In this document: positions 28,501 through 36,278 of the stretch, piece after piece
Layout of the letters: each line of letters begins with the position of its first letter
How positions within the stretch are numbered: position 1 is the stretch's first letter
Assembly (NCBI GenBank): GCA_009777925.1
Contig: WRKX01000010.1
Coordinates: forward strand, 1 to 38,828
Direction: 5' to 3'
Length of the DNA stretch: 38,828 nt
From: Betaproteobacteria bacterium
GTDB taxonomy: Bacteria > Pseudomonadota > Gammaproteobacteria > Burkholderiales > Rhodocyclaceae
The notes under the pieces: generated by a model
Databases searched by the model: none
Told to the model about the DNA's origin: nothing
The model's input: only the letters and a program-made list of their open reading frames with translations
Program-made: the position numbers and the translations under genes

Positions 28501-28714
28501 CGCGGGCGTGGCAGTGGATGTGGCTGGAATCGGCGCGTCCGCCCCGTGGATTAGCGCGGCCTTTTCCGCCGCCCGCCCGGTAAATAATGGCTATGTCGAA
28601 CACATCTACGAGGTGGCTGATATTTCGTCCGACATGGTGCGGGTGCGACTCACTCTGACCGGCAATACGACGGCGCGGCCCGCAGGGGCGAATCTGCGCG
28701 TGATCGTGACGTAA
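25544..28714 (+). CDS. Large DUF4815-like tail fibre protein
   Basis: A 1056-residue protein, the largest in the window. The N-terminal region ([56 protein letters not shown]) matches the DUF4815 pattern seen in large tail proteins of phages. Further on it is beta-rich and Gly/Thr-rich, with two or more carbohydrate-binding-like or jelly-roll-like modules (for example about residues 720-890, with [18 protein letters not shown] and [16 protein letters not shown]). It has no transmembrane segments. The position after baseplate genes suggests a receptor-binding fibre replacing P2 gpH/gpG. A good SD (GAGGA) precedes ATG 25544. Confidence 0.78.
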   Translation: [1056 protein letters not shown]

Positions 28715-28719
28715 TCGCC

Positions 28720-29028
28720 ATGCCCGACCACACGACCCCCCATCTGGCTTTGCCGCTCCCACATCCCGGTAATCAACTGGATGTCGATTGCTTACGCCTC
28801 AGAGCAGCGTTGACCACGCTTGACGAGCGCATAGCCGCTTTGCAAACCGTGCTGGCTACCGACGACGCCGCGCTGGCTTCCGCCCAGGCAATTATTGAGG
28901 CAGTCAGGGCGGCGCAAGCGGATATTGATTCGTTATCGACCTTGATCGTGACGCAGGTGGACGCGCTCACCGCCGATTTCCGGGCGGAACTCGAGCGCCT
29001 GCGCCCGCTGATTTACGCCGGTCTCTGA
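28720..29028 (+). CDS. Small coiled-coil phage protein
   Basis: A 102-residue protein starting 5 bases after the DUF4815-like gene. It begins with a short Pro/His-rich stretch (PDHTTPHLALPLPHPGNQLDVDCLRLRAAL) and is then almost wholly alpha-helical with heptad hydrophobics (LDERIAALQTVLATDDAALASAQAIIEAVRAAQADIDSLSTLIVTQVDALTADFRAELERLRPL). This looks like a trimeric coiled-coil shaft or adaptor for the tail fibre. I do not recognise a family. Confidence 0.6.
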   Translation: MPDHTTPHLALPLPHPGNQLDVDCLRLRAALTTLDERIAALQTVLATDDAALASAQAIIEAVRAAQADIDSLSTLIVTQVDALTADFRAELERLRPLIYAGL

Positions 29029-29044
29029 TACCTGAAAGCTGAAC

Positions 29045-30079
29045 ATGGCAAATAATCTGGAAGAATTCCGCAGCAAATTTCTGACGGCGGCGCGTAATCG
29101 CCTTCTGGCCTATGACCCGATGAGCGCTTCGGAAGCCGATCTGGTGATCCAGTCGGCAGTGCTCAAGGCGTATGACGTGGTTGACCAATATCAGGTGTTG
29201 ACCCCGGAGCGGACAAGCGCGTTGCTGGCGATGAGTCAATCGGAATTTAATCTCTGGCTGGCCGATCCGGTGGACGCTGCCCGCAACCGCATTGCCCTGG
29301 CAAAAACCCTGGCTGTGCCGGAAGCTGTGGAGATCATCTTTGCGGACGCGACAGCGGCGGAAAATATCATGAACAGCCAGATCGCCCTGGCAACCATCTT
29401 TTACACGCCGGAGACGTTGGCAACAGTGATAAGCAGCCCGGCGGCAATGACGGCGCTTGTCGCCAGCCCGGTAGCGATAGCGGCGCTTGCCGATAGCAGA
29501 ATTGCGCTGGAGGCGGCTTTTGCTAACCCGGTAGCAACGGCGACGGTAACGGCAAGCATGACGATGATGGCGGCGCTGGCGGAGAGCGCGACAGCCCTGC
29601 ATGTCATCGCGCAGGATGAGAGCAGGCGAACGGCGTTTGCCAATAGTCCGCATCTGGAAGGGCAGGCACAGACGATTTACGCCACACTGAACGGAGCGGC
29701 AAATTTTACGCGGCGGGCAAATGGCAGCTCGCTCACCAATGTGCGCGGCGCGTATCGCGGCGTGGTAGGCATCAACACTGCAAATGGCAACTATCAGGCG
29801 ACCACTACGACAGATATGTCGCTTTACACCACTGGAAAACTTTTTGTCTATATCCGCACGCTGGGCTACATCAACGCGTCTTACACGGGAAACGTCCAGA
29901 TTTATGCCAAACACCTGCAAACTGCGACGACCGTGGGGAGCAAGGCGCACGATGGCGGCTCGTATACCGCGCAGGTTGCGGATTTTATTTGTGTCGGCGG
30001 CGCGATCCTTGACGGGTCTGGCTTAACAATATCCAGCGCACAGGCGGGCATGGTCTACGACTGTTGGGAAGCGCAATAG
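29045..30079 (+). CDS. Tail fibre-like protein with 12 decapeptide repeats
   Basis: A 344-residue protein in three parts. Residues 1-80 are helical. Residues 81-200 consist of twelve consecutive 10-residue units (see the repeat entry), such as SPAAMTALVA, SPVAIAALAD and SRIALEAAFA. Residues 200-344 form a Gly/Thr/Tyr-rich beta domain (ANGNYQATTTTDMSLYTTGKLFVYIRTLGYINASYTGNVQIYAKHL) that looks like a C-terminal receptor-binding head. The regular repeat suggests a stacked helical or solenoid shaft. It lies in the fibre block, 16 bases after the coiled-coil gene. The fibre role is inferred from position and architecture. Confidence 0.65.
   Translation: MANNLEEFRSKFLTAARNRLLAYDPMSASEADLVIQSAVLKAYDVVDQYQVLTPERTSALLAMSQSEFNLWLADPVDAARNRIALAKTLAVPEAVEIIFADATAAENIMNSQIALATIFYTPETLATVISSPAAMTALVASPVAIAALADSRIALEAAFANPVATATVTASMTMMAALAESATALHVIAQDESRRTAFANSPHLEGQAQTIYATLNGAANFTRRANGSSLTNVRGAYRGVVGINTANGNYQATTTTDMSLYTTGKLFVYIRTLGYINASYTGNVQIYAKHLQTATTVGSKAHDGGSYTAQVADFICVGGAILDGSGLTISSAQAGMVYDCWEAQ
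29285..29644 (+). repeat. Twelve in-frame 30-bp units encoding decapeptide repeats
   Basis: Codons 81-200 of the 29045-30079 gene divide without gap into 12 units of 10 residues, of the form [S/N/D]-[P]-x-A-[I/L/M]-x-x-[A/L]-x-[A/F]. The central units are best conserved in protein and partly in DNA (the AGCCCGG(C/T) start and GCGGCG(C/G) recur). Confidence 0.8.
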
Positions 30080-30095
30080 AAGAAAGGAAAACGCG

Positions 30096-30575
30096 ATGTA
30101 TCTCTCTTACGACGAATCCGGCAATCTGAACGGCTCTGCCGATTCAAACGACGGCATGCCAAACAGCATTTCCGCGCCTGAAGGCTTTGACCCGGCGACT
30201 TTTGACTGGTCGGCCTGGCGGGTAATAGACGGGCAACTTGTCCCGGCCTCGAACGATCCGCCGCCGCCGCCGCGCATTTTGACGAAATACGGCTTCAGGA
30301 GCCTGCTCACCTTAGCCGAACAGGTGGTTCTGGATAACTTCGACGATCCCGAATACGCGGCGGTTCATCCGGTGTTGTCGCAATTCGGGCCGACCGAAAA
30401 GGCGATTTTACGCACAGCGGTAAAGGCTTATGAGACGGCGGAAGAGATCAATCTCGATGATCGCGGCCTGATTGCGTTTGTTGGCGCGTTAGCACATATG
30501 CATCTGCTCGAAGGCGACGCAGAGGCGCGTGTCGCCAGAATTCTGTCCGGTTATGCGCCAGAGGATGGCAATTGA
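30096..30575 (+). CDS. Phage protein, possible tail fibre assembly factor
   Basis: A 159-residue acidic protein with AAAGGA before ATG 30096. The N-terminus (MYLSYDESGNLNGSADSNDGMPNSISAPEGFDPATFDWSAWRVIDGQLVPASNDPPPPPRIL) has the acidic, proline-ended form of many small proteins coded after fibre genes. The rest is helical (FRSLLTLAEQVVLDNF..., AILRTAVKAYETAEEINLDDRGLIAFVGALAHM). Fibre assembly is a positional guess; no family is recognised. Confidence 0.55.
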   Translation: MYLSYDESGNLNGSADSNDGMPNSISAPEGFDPATFDWSAWRVIDGQLVPASNDPPPPPRILTKYGFRSLLTLAEQVVLDNFDDPEYAAVHPVLSQFGPTEKAILRTAVKAYETAEEINLDDRGLIAFVGALAHMHLLEGDAEARVARILSGYAPEDGN

Positions 30576-30591
30576 TCCTGCGGGCGGCGAT

Positions 30592-30792
30592 TCACGGGTT
30601 GGGTTGCTCAGACTTTTTGTCTCGTTCTATTTCCCGCTGGATTCGCCGGAGTTCCCGCTTTGCGCGACGGCTTTCCCGCTCATATGGCTCAATGGGGAAA
30701 ATGGCGCGCCCGACCGATCCTGCCACGTCGCCAATAGCGCCCAACACGCCAAGAGCAAAAATGAAAACGATGATTAGGACAAAGACTTCCAT
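30592..30792 (-). CDS. Small membrane protein antisense in the tail operon
   Basis: A 66-residue protein beginning MEVFVLIIVFIFALGVLGAIG, a single transmembrane segment. A strongly charged helix follows (EPYERESRRAKRELRRIQREIERDKKSEQPNP). GGGAGG stands 9-10 bases before ATG 30792, which supports real translation. It faces away from T and ends 16 bases past the 30096-30575 stop. It could be a moron gene acting at the host envelope. No family is recognised. Confidence 0.5.
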   Translation of the reverse strand: MEVFVLIIVFIFALGVLGAIGDVAGSVGRAIFPIEPYERESRRAKRELRRIQREIERDKKSEQPNP

Positions 30793-30826
30793 TGATGTGC
30801 GCCTCCCTACCTGAAGGATAACGCAA

Positions 30827-33685
30827 ATGGCAAACGAACTGGCTCTTTCTTTTACTTTCGGCGCGTCTGTCGGCGCTGCTTTGTCTGCTTTCAACAACTT
30901 GAAAGGCACAATGGGAAAAGTTGCCGATGTGACCAAGAACCTGAAAAAAGAGCATAAAGAACTCGGCGACAAGATTGCCGGAATGATCCAAAAGCAACAG
31001 GGCGCGACCAGCTACATCGCCCACTTGACCCAGCAGTACGAAAAACAGAAGACGATGCTGGACAAGTTGAGAAAATCCACTGAAGCGCTGGGCAAATCCC
31101 AAGCCGCCATTGCAGCCAACGAACAGCACCGGCAAAAGCTGCGCGGTCAGATCATGGAAACCGCCGCCCTGGCTTTTGCTGTGGTGAAACCATTGCAGGT
31201 TGGCTTTGAGTTTGACGCCACTATGAGTAGAGCTTCAGCATGGACACAGTTGGACAGACAATCTGACGCAATGAAGTCTTTTGAGGCGCGGATTCGCTCG
31301 GTTGCCCAAACCAGCAGCTATGCGGCAGGCGAAGTGGCAAAGGCCGGCCTTAACATGGTCAGCTCGCTATTCAACCCGGAACAAGCCGAAGCGATGTTGC
31401 TGCCAACTGCTCGCCTTGCAAGGATAGGGGACATGGGGGTAGATCAAGTTGCCGAAATGGCGTCTGATCTGCTTTCTGCTTGGAAGATTCCTGCCAGTGA
31501 TTTTGAACGGGTCTCGGACATGATGGTACAGACCGCTATTGATACCAACACGAACATCAATAAGTTGTTCGACTCACTGAAGAGCGTGGCGCCAACCGCC
31601 AAACAGCTTGGATTGAGCGAAGAAAGCGCGATAGCGCTAACCGGACTTTTGGGCAATGCCGGGTTTCATGGAACAGAAGCTGCCGGTCAGATGAAACTCT
31701 TCATGAACAAGCTCACCGGTTCGGACAAGCTGAAAAAGATGGGGATCAAGGTCATGGATAAGGCCGGGAACTTCCTCGGCATAGATGAGATTTTCAAAAA
31801 ATTGAACGAGAAGACCAAGGGCATGGGCGATGCCAAACGCGCAGCATTTTTCAAGGACATATTCGGCGGCAAGGGCGGCGTTGGCGCAGAGATTATCGCC
31901 AAGCTGGCGGAATCAGGTTTTACCGAGCAACTGGAGCGTATCAGGGATTCAGCCGGTATCGCGGAAAAAACTGCCGCCGCCATGACGAACAATCTTACAG
32001 GCGACTTACAGCAGTTAAAAGCGGCCTTTACGGAAATATTCACCACGTTTGCCATGTCTGAAGACGCGCCGCTCAGGGAATTACTGCAATCTATTATTCC
32101 CTTGGTCAGACAGTTTGCCGAGTGGCTCAAGGAATATCCAAACCTCACCAAGGGTCTGGCGGTACTCCTGACCGGCCTGATTGGCTTGAAAGTCGGGTTT
32201 TTGGGAATTTCCTATGGAGCTTCAATGGCGTATGGCTCAATTCTTCACTTCGTTAAAATTGGCAGGATGATAAAAGCTGCTTATCTCATGACTAAAATTC
32301 AAGGCATGGCGACCGTTTTTCCCAAAATTGCCGCCGGACTCACATGGCTTGGCACGGCATTCTCATGGCTTGGCGGCATTCTGCTCTCGCATCCAATTCT
32401 CGCAATAGTTACCGCGATTGCGGTGGCTGGCTTGATGATATATCAATACTGGGACAAGATAGCGCCCTTCTTTCAGAGCATCTGGCAGACGATCAAGGAT
32501 GTATTTTCCGGCGGCATCGAAAGCGTCGCCGCGCTCATCATCAACTGGTCGCCGCCAGGTCTGTTTTATAGATACCTCATTGCTCCGATTGCCTCAGTGT
32601 TTGGCGTTGATTTACCTGAAACACTGAGTAGCTGCATGACGAAAATCGGCGCGGCGCTGTGGGGCGTCCTGGCTACACTCATTGACTGGTCGCCGCTCGG
32701 CTTGATTTATGAGTATTTCTTCGCGCCCCTTGTTGCCCCCATCCTCTCACTTTTTGGCGTTGAGCTGCCTGAAACCTTGAGCGGCTGCATAGCAGCAATC
32801 GGGTCGGCATTATGGGATGGCTTTATCGCGCTCATTAACGGACTCGCCAGTTTCTTCTATGAAGGCGTTAAATTCATGATCGCGCCCATCGTCTTACTGT
32901 TTGATGTCGCCGCCTCCGCCATTGGCAATATGCTTTCCAGATTCTGGCAGGAAATCAAGGCTGCCTTTACCGGTGGGCTTTCTGGTGTGGCTGAATTGCT
33001 TCTCAACTGGTCGCCGCTTGGTTTATTTTACCGGTCATTCGCGGAGTTGCTTTCGTGGTTCGGCATTGAGCTACCGGGCAAATTCACCGATGTTGGCAGA
33101 ATGCTGATTGATGGCCTGATCGGCGGCATTACAGCGCGCTTCAACGCGATAAAAGAAACGATGGGAGCATTGGGCGAAACCCTGAAAAACAAAGTCAAAG
33201 GCGTATTGGGAATAAGCTCACCCTCGAAAGTATTTATGGAAATCGGCGGCTTCACTATGCTGGGTCTTGAGCAGGGCTTGGCCAATGCTGCCGCCCGTCC
33301 ACTTGCCATGATGAAACGCTACGCCGGGGCAATGGCTGCCGCCGGAACATTGGCGGTTGCGCCGATGGCCACGGCTCTGCCGCAACTTCCCGCTGCTGCA
33401 TTGATGGTCAGCCCTGCCCTGTCAGCGCTGCCGCAACTCCCTATTGCCTTGCCGGATGCCCGTCCTGTTCGCCGTCCGCAAGAGCCTCTGCGGGCTGGCG
33501 TCTATCAGACCCGACCCGGCGCGGCGGCTTTTGCGGACGCGATGGCAGGCCCCATCAATATCACCATCAACGCCGCGCCCGGCATGGACGAAAGAAAACT
33601 CGCCGATCTGGTGGCGCGAAAGATCAAGGAAATCGAGCGCGATAAAGCCGCCCGCATGAGATCACGCCTCGTTGATGCGGATTAG
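30827..33685 (+). CDS. T: Tail tape measure protein, P2 gpT-like
   Basis: The tape measure sets tail length and fills the tube. The 952-residue protein (P2 T is 815) has an N-terminal coiled coil (residues 25-105). A TP901-type core follows (FEFDATMSRASAWTQL...AAGEVAKAGLNMVSSLFNPEQAEAMLLPTARLARIGDMGVDQVAEMASDLLSAW...LSEESAIALTGLLGNAGFHGTEAAGQMKLFMNKL). Hydrophobic segments lie at about 440-550. NWSPxGLxY...FGVxLPE repeats occur near residues 572, 619 and 726, and the C-terminus is VLGISSPSKVFMEIGG...NITINAAPGMDERKLADLVARKI. In P2 it directly follows E/E'; here it is 10 kb further on. U and D, which follow T in P2, are absent. Confidence 0.94.
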   Translation: MANELALSFTFGASVGAALSAFNNLKGTMGKVADVTKNLKKEHKELGDKIAGMIQKQQGATSYIAHLTQQYEKQKTMLDKLRKSTEALGKSQAAIAANEQHRQKLRGQIMETAALAFAVVKPLQVGFEFDATMSRASAWTQLDRQSDAMKSFEARIRSVAQTSSYAAGEVAKAGLNMVSSLFNPEQAEAMLLPTARLARIGDMGVDQVAEMASDLLSAWKIPASDFERVSDMMVQTAIDTNTNINKLFDSLKSVAPTAKQLGLSEESAIALTGLLGNAGFHGTEAAGQMKLFMNKLTGSDKLKKMGIKVMDKAGNFLGIDEIFKKLNEKTKGMGDAKRAAFFKDIFGGKGGVGAEIIAKLAESGFTEQLERIRDSAGIAEKTAAAMTNNLTGDLQQLKAAFTEIFTTFAMSEDAPLRELLQSIIPLVRQFAEWLKEYPNLTKGLAVLLTGLIGLKVGFLGISYGASMAYGSILHFVKIGRMIKAAYLMTKIQGMATVFPKIAAGLTWLGTAFSWLGGILLSHPILAIVTAIAVAGLMIYQYWDKIAPFFQSIWQTIKDVFSGGIESVAALIINWSPPGLFYRYLIAPIASVFGVDLPETLSSCMTKIGAALWGVLATLIDWSPLGLIYEYFFAPLVAPILSLFGVELPETLSGCIAAIGSALWDGFIALINGLASFFYEGVKFMIAPIVLLFDVAASAIGNMLSRFWQEIKAAFTGGLSGVAELLLNWSPLGLFYRSFAELLSWFGIELPGKFTDVGRMLIDGLIGGITARFNAIKETMGALGETLKNKVKGVLGISSPSKVFMEIGGFTMLGLEQGLANAAARPLAMMKRYAGAMAAAGTLAVAPMATALPQLPAAALMVSPALSALPQLPIALPDARPVRRPQEPLRAGVYQTRPGAAAFADAMAGPINITINAAPGMDERKLADLVARKIKEIERDKAARMRSRLVDAD

Positions 33686-33706
33686 AGAACCTGCTTCCAT
33701 TTCAGG

Positions 33707-34144
33707 CTACACCGCCACCAGTTTGCGTGGCGTGGCGCGAAGGTCAAGGTCACGCCCCAACGCAGACAATGCCACCGCTATTGTATCGATCTTGGTCGGG
33801 TGGCCGAGTTTCGTTAAGCGACTCACGTACTGAGGACGGGTATTCATCCGCCGCGCCAGTTCAGCGGATGTAACCCGCTGTTTCAGCATTTCGTTCAACA
33901 AGAGCGCCTTGGCTGCCACGCTTGCCGGTAGCGCGATTAAGCGATCATTTTCCAGCGGCTTTGACGGCGCGGGAATCAGGCGTTTACCGTTGAAATAATC
34001 TTCAAGGGCGAACACCAGGACGTCTTCTGCCATAAAAATCGCTTCCGCTTCGGTTTCCCCCTGGGTCATAGCTTCCGGGATGTCGCGGAAAGTGACAACA
34101 AACCCGCCTTCTTCCGCCGGGGTAAATGTTGCTGGATAACGCAT
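33707..34144 (-). CDS. hicB: HicB-family antitoxin
   Basis: A 145-residue antitoxin. The N-terminal partially degraded RNase H-like fold reads MRYPATFTPAEEGGFVVTFRDIPEAMTQGETEAEAIFMAEDVLVFALEDYF (residues 1-50). The C-terminal DNA-binding half is a helix-turn-helix (LLNEMLKQRVTSAELARRMNTRPQYVSRLTKLGHPTKIDTIAVAL). HicB neutralises HicA and represses its own operon. ATG 34144 is chosen for AAGGA just upstream and the family start. It lies 47 bases after hicA on the minus strand and converges on T with 21 bases between. Confidence 0.92.
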   Translation of the reverse strand: MRYPATFTPAEEGGFVVTFRDIPEAMTQGETEAEAIFMAEDVLVFALEDYFNGKRLIPAPSKPLENDRLIALPASVAAKALLLNEMLKQRVTSAELARRMNTRPQYVSRLTKLGHPTKIDTIAVALSALGRDLDLRATPRKLVAV

Positions 34145-34191
34145 GTTTTTTCCTTTCGTTTTACGCTTCACCCTGCCCGTTTCGGACAGGG

Positions 34192-34368
34192 CTACTTTAG
34201 GTTCAATTGCTTCTTGATCGCTTCCACCAGCCCTTTCTTCATTTCTGTGGATGGATGCCGGGGCAGGAAGGATATTTTGCCGTTCAACATGACTTTGGTA
34301 TGGTTCGCGCCTTCCTCAAATCTGGCGCCCATCCGGGCTAACCATCGCTTGAATTCGCTTTGTTTCAC
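34192..34368 (-). CDS. hicA: HicA-family mRNA interferase toxin
   Basis: A 58-residue dsRBD-like toxin that cleaves mRNA. MKQSEFKRWLARMGARFEEGANHTKVMLNGKISFLPRHPSTEMKKGLVEAIKKQLNLK has the HicA pattern, with a conserved catalytic His in the GANHTKV...PRHPSTE region. GTG 34368 is the likely start (AGGGA 6 bases upstream); TTG 34374 is the alternative. The order toxin then antitoxin is normal for hicAB. Confidence 0.92.
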   Translation of the reverse strand: MKQSEFKRWLARMGARFEEGANHTKVMLNGKISFLPRHPSTEMKKGLVEAIKKQLNLK

Positions 34369-34398
34369 TACCAATCCCTTTCTGTTGTCCTTGGGTGT

Positions 34399-34451
34399 AT
34401 AGTAATCAAAAAATGTTATATTGTCAAGAAAAATATAACATTTTTTGATTA
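34399..34451 (-). promoter_or_regulatory. hicAB promoter within a 20-bp perfect inverted repeat
   Basis: TAATCAAAAAATGTTATATT (34403-34422) and its exact complement (34432-34451) are separated by 9 bp. On the minus strand -35 TTGACA (34427-34422) lies at the centre, and after a 17-bp spacer the -10 is TACTAT (34404-34399). The -35 and spacer therefore lie within the palindrome, as expected of a HicB operator. The leader to GTG 34368 is about 24 bases. Confidence 0.85.
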
Positions 34452-34490
34452 TTTATCCTTTACCGCAACATGGGGTAAATTGTCAGGAAC

Positions 34491-36239
34491 TCACCCAAAA
34501 ATCTCGATTCTTGCCGCGGCAATGCTGCCGGATTCCGGTATGGCCAGCGGCTCGTGCGCCAAGGCGTGCAGGGTCGCCCAGGCCAGATCGGCGTGGCTTA
34601 CCTCTTCGGAGCGGTCGGCCTTGAAGGTAATTTGCCGCCCGGATGGCGTCTGTGCCTTCCTGATGGCCATAAAACTCTGCGCCACGTCCTGCCAACCGGC
34701 GTCAAATTCAAGCCGCCCTCTGGAAAACACGTCCAGACCTTTTAAGACCATCGCGGTCTTTTTCTCCACGCTGTAATGAATCGCGTCCACCGCCGGATAA
34801 AACTGGCGTACCAGTTGATAGACGGCGTTGCCAATACCGGTAATGTCTATGCCGATGTACGTCACCCGATAGCGGGCGAGCATGGCGCGAATGGCGTCCG
34901 CCTGCGCCTGAAAGTCCATGCCTTTCCACTGGTAGCGTTCCAGAAGGCGGAATTTGCCGCCCGGCACGGCGGGCGGAGAAAGCACAACCAGCGCCGAGGA
35001 ATCGCTGGATACGGACGGGTCATAACCGAGCCACACTTCCCGGTCGCCTAATGGCCGCGCCTCGAACGGCCTGAAATCCTTCCACACGTCCCATGAATCC
35101 ACCATCGCCCGCATCAACAGAGTAAGAGGAAAAACGCTGGCGGTGTCGTCTATGAAATGGCAGAGCAAAAGATTGCCGTATTCTTCCGGTGAATATTCCT
35201 GGCGGAGTTGCTCAAGGTCGAAGAGATTACAGCCGCCCGCAATCGCGTCTTCCACGGTCACGATTTGTCGCCACTGCCCGTCCGGCAGGATTAAACCGTC
35301 CTTGATGGCGGCGTGCGATAAATCGAATGTCACCCGCTCCTCTTTCTTGCGTCCCCGGTTATAGAGACTGCCCGACCAGAAGGGAAAAGCCGGGTGCGCC
35401 ATTGAGGAGGGCGTAGAAAAATAGGTCTGCCGCCATTTTTTGTGAATCGCCATGCCGCTGGCCACCTTGCGCAATTCGGCGAAGTTCTGCACCCAGAAGT
35501 ATTCGTCGAAATAGAGATTACCGTGATAACTCTGGGCGGTGCGGCTGTTATTCGATAAAAAATATAGCGCCGCGCCATTGGGCAGCACAATCGGATTGCC
35601 GCGCAATTCCACCCCGATTTCCGCCGCAAATTGAATAATATATTGGCGAAATACATGCGATTGCGCTTTCGAGGCGGATAAAAAAATCTGATTGCGCCCG
35701 GTCGTGATCGCGTCCACCAGGGCCTCGCGGGCAAAATACCAGGTCGCGCCAATCTGCCGCGATTTTAAAATGTTGCGGATGCGCGCTATCTCTCCTGCTG
35801 TGAGCCATGCGCGTTGATAATCGAACAGGGAATCATTGAACGCGGCAATCAGTTTGGCTTTTTCTTCCTCGGAAAATACGTTTTTTTCCGGCGGGTGGCG
35901 GCGGACTTTATTTTTATTCGCGGTTTTGGGATTCAAATCTGTCTCATTGCCGCCCGCCAGATATTTTTTAACCCGCGCCGTGCGCTCCAACTGTCTGCCC
36001 AACAGGTCAATCTCTTTGTAATCCCTGCCCTCTTTTTGTTCCTTGGCGATCAATAAAATCAGCCTGCCTTCGAGCGTGCCATCTACCCGTTCGATGGAAC
36101 TGGCCTCATCCCATTTGTCGCGGTATTTCCACGCGAATACGGTTTGTTTTTTGGTGTTCAGAAATTCGGCGATGCGGCAGACGCGCCAGCCCGCCCAATA
36201 GAGATAACGGGCTTTTTTGCGGGGATCAATATCAGGCAT
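34491..36239 (-). CDS. P: Terminase large subunit, P2 gpP-like
   Basis: The terminase motor packages DNA. The 582-residue protein (P2 590) has an N-terminal helix-turn-helix (ARYLYWAGWRVCRIAEFLNTKKQTVFAWKYRDKW, residues 10-43). The ATPase follows, with Walker A-like KSRQIGAT (159-166) and Walker B LYFDE (242-246), then a C-terminal nuclease starting VWLGYDPSVSSDSSALVV with its Asp residues and YIGIDITGIGNAVYQLV. The start at 36239 lies inside the heptanucleotide array at 36230-36264. It is divergent from O. In P2 it is followed by Q; here hicAB and the tail genes come instead. Confidence 0.95.
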   Translation of the reverse strand: MPDIDPRKKARYLYWAGWRVCRIAEFLNTKKQTVFAWKYRDKWDEASSIERVDGTLEGRLILLIAKEQKEGRDYKEIDLLGRQLERTARVKKYLAGGNETDLNPKTANKNKVRRHPPEKNVFSEEEKAKLIAAFNDSLFDYQRAWLTAGEIARIRNILKSRQIGATWYFAREALVDAITTGRNQIFLSASKAQSHVFRQYIIQFAAEIGVELRGNPIVLPNGAALYFLSNNSRTAQSYHGNLYFDEYFWVQNFAELRKVASGMAIHKKWRQTYFSTPSSMAHPAFPFWSGSLYNRGRKKEERVTFDLSHAAIKDGLILPDGQWRQIVTVEDAIAGGCNLFDLEQLRQEYSPEEYGNLLLCHFIDDTASVFPLTLLMRAMVDSWDVWKDFRPFEARPLGDREVWLGYDPSVSSDSSALVVLSPPAVPGGKFRLLERYQWKGMDFQAQADAIRAMLARYRVTYIGIDITGIGNAVYQLVRQFYPAVDAIHYSVEKKTAMVLKGLDVFSRGRLEFDAGWQDVAQSFMAIRKAQTPSGRQITFKADRSEEVSHADLAWATLHALAHEPLAIPESGSIAAARIEIFG

Positions 36240-36264
36240 CAGAGGTCAGGTATCAGGAATCAGG
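36230..36264. repeat. Five heptanucleotide repeats at the P start
   Basis: Units in order are TATCAGG, CATCAGA, GGTCAGG, TATCAGG, AATCAGG. The first ones encode the opening codons of terminase P (MPD). The array is very like that at 19943-19977. Confidence 0.8.
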
Positions 36265-36278
36265 AACACCATCTGTAC

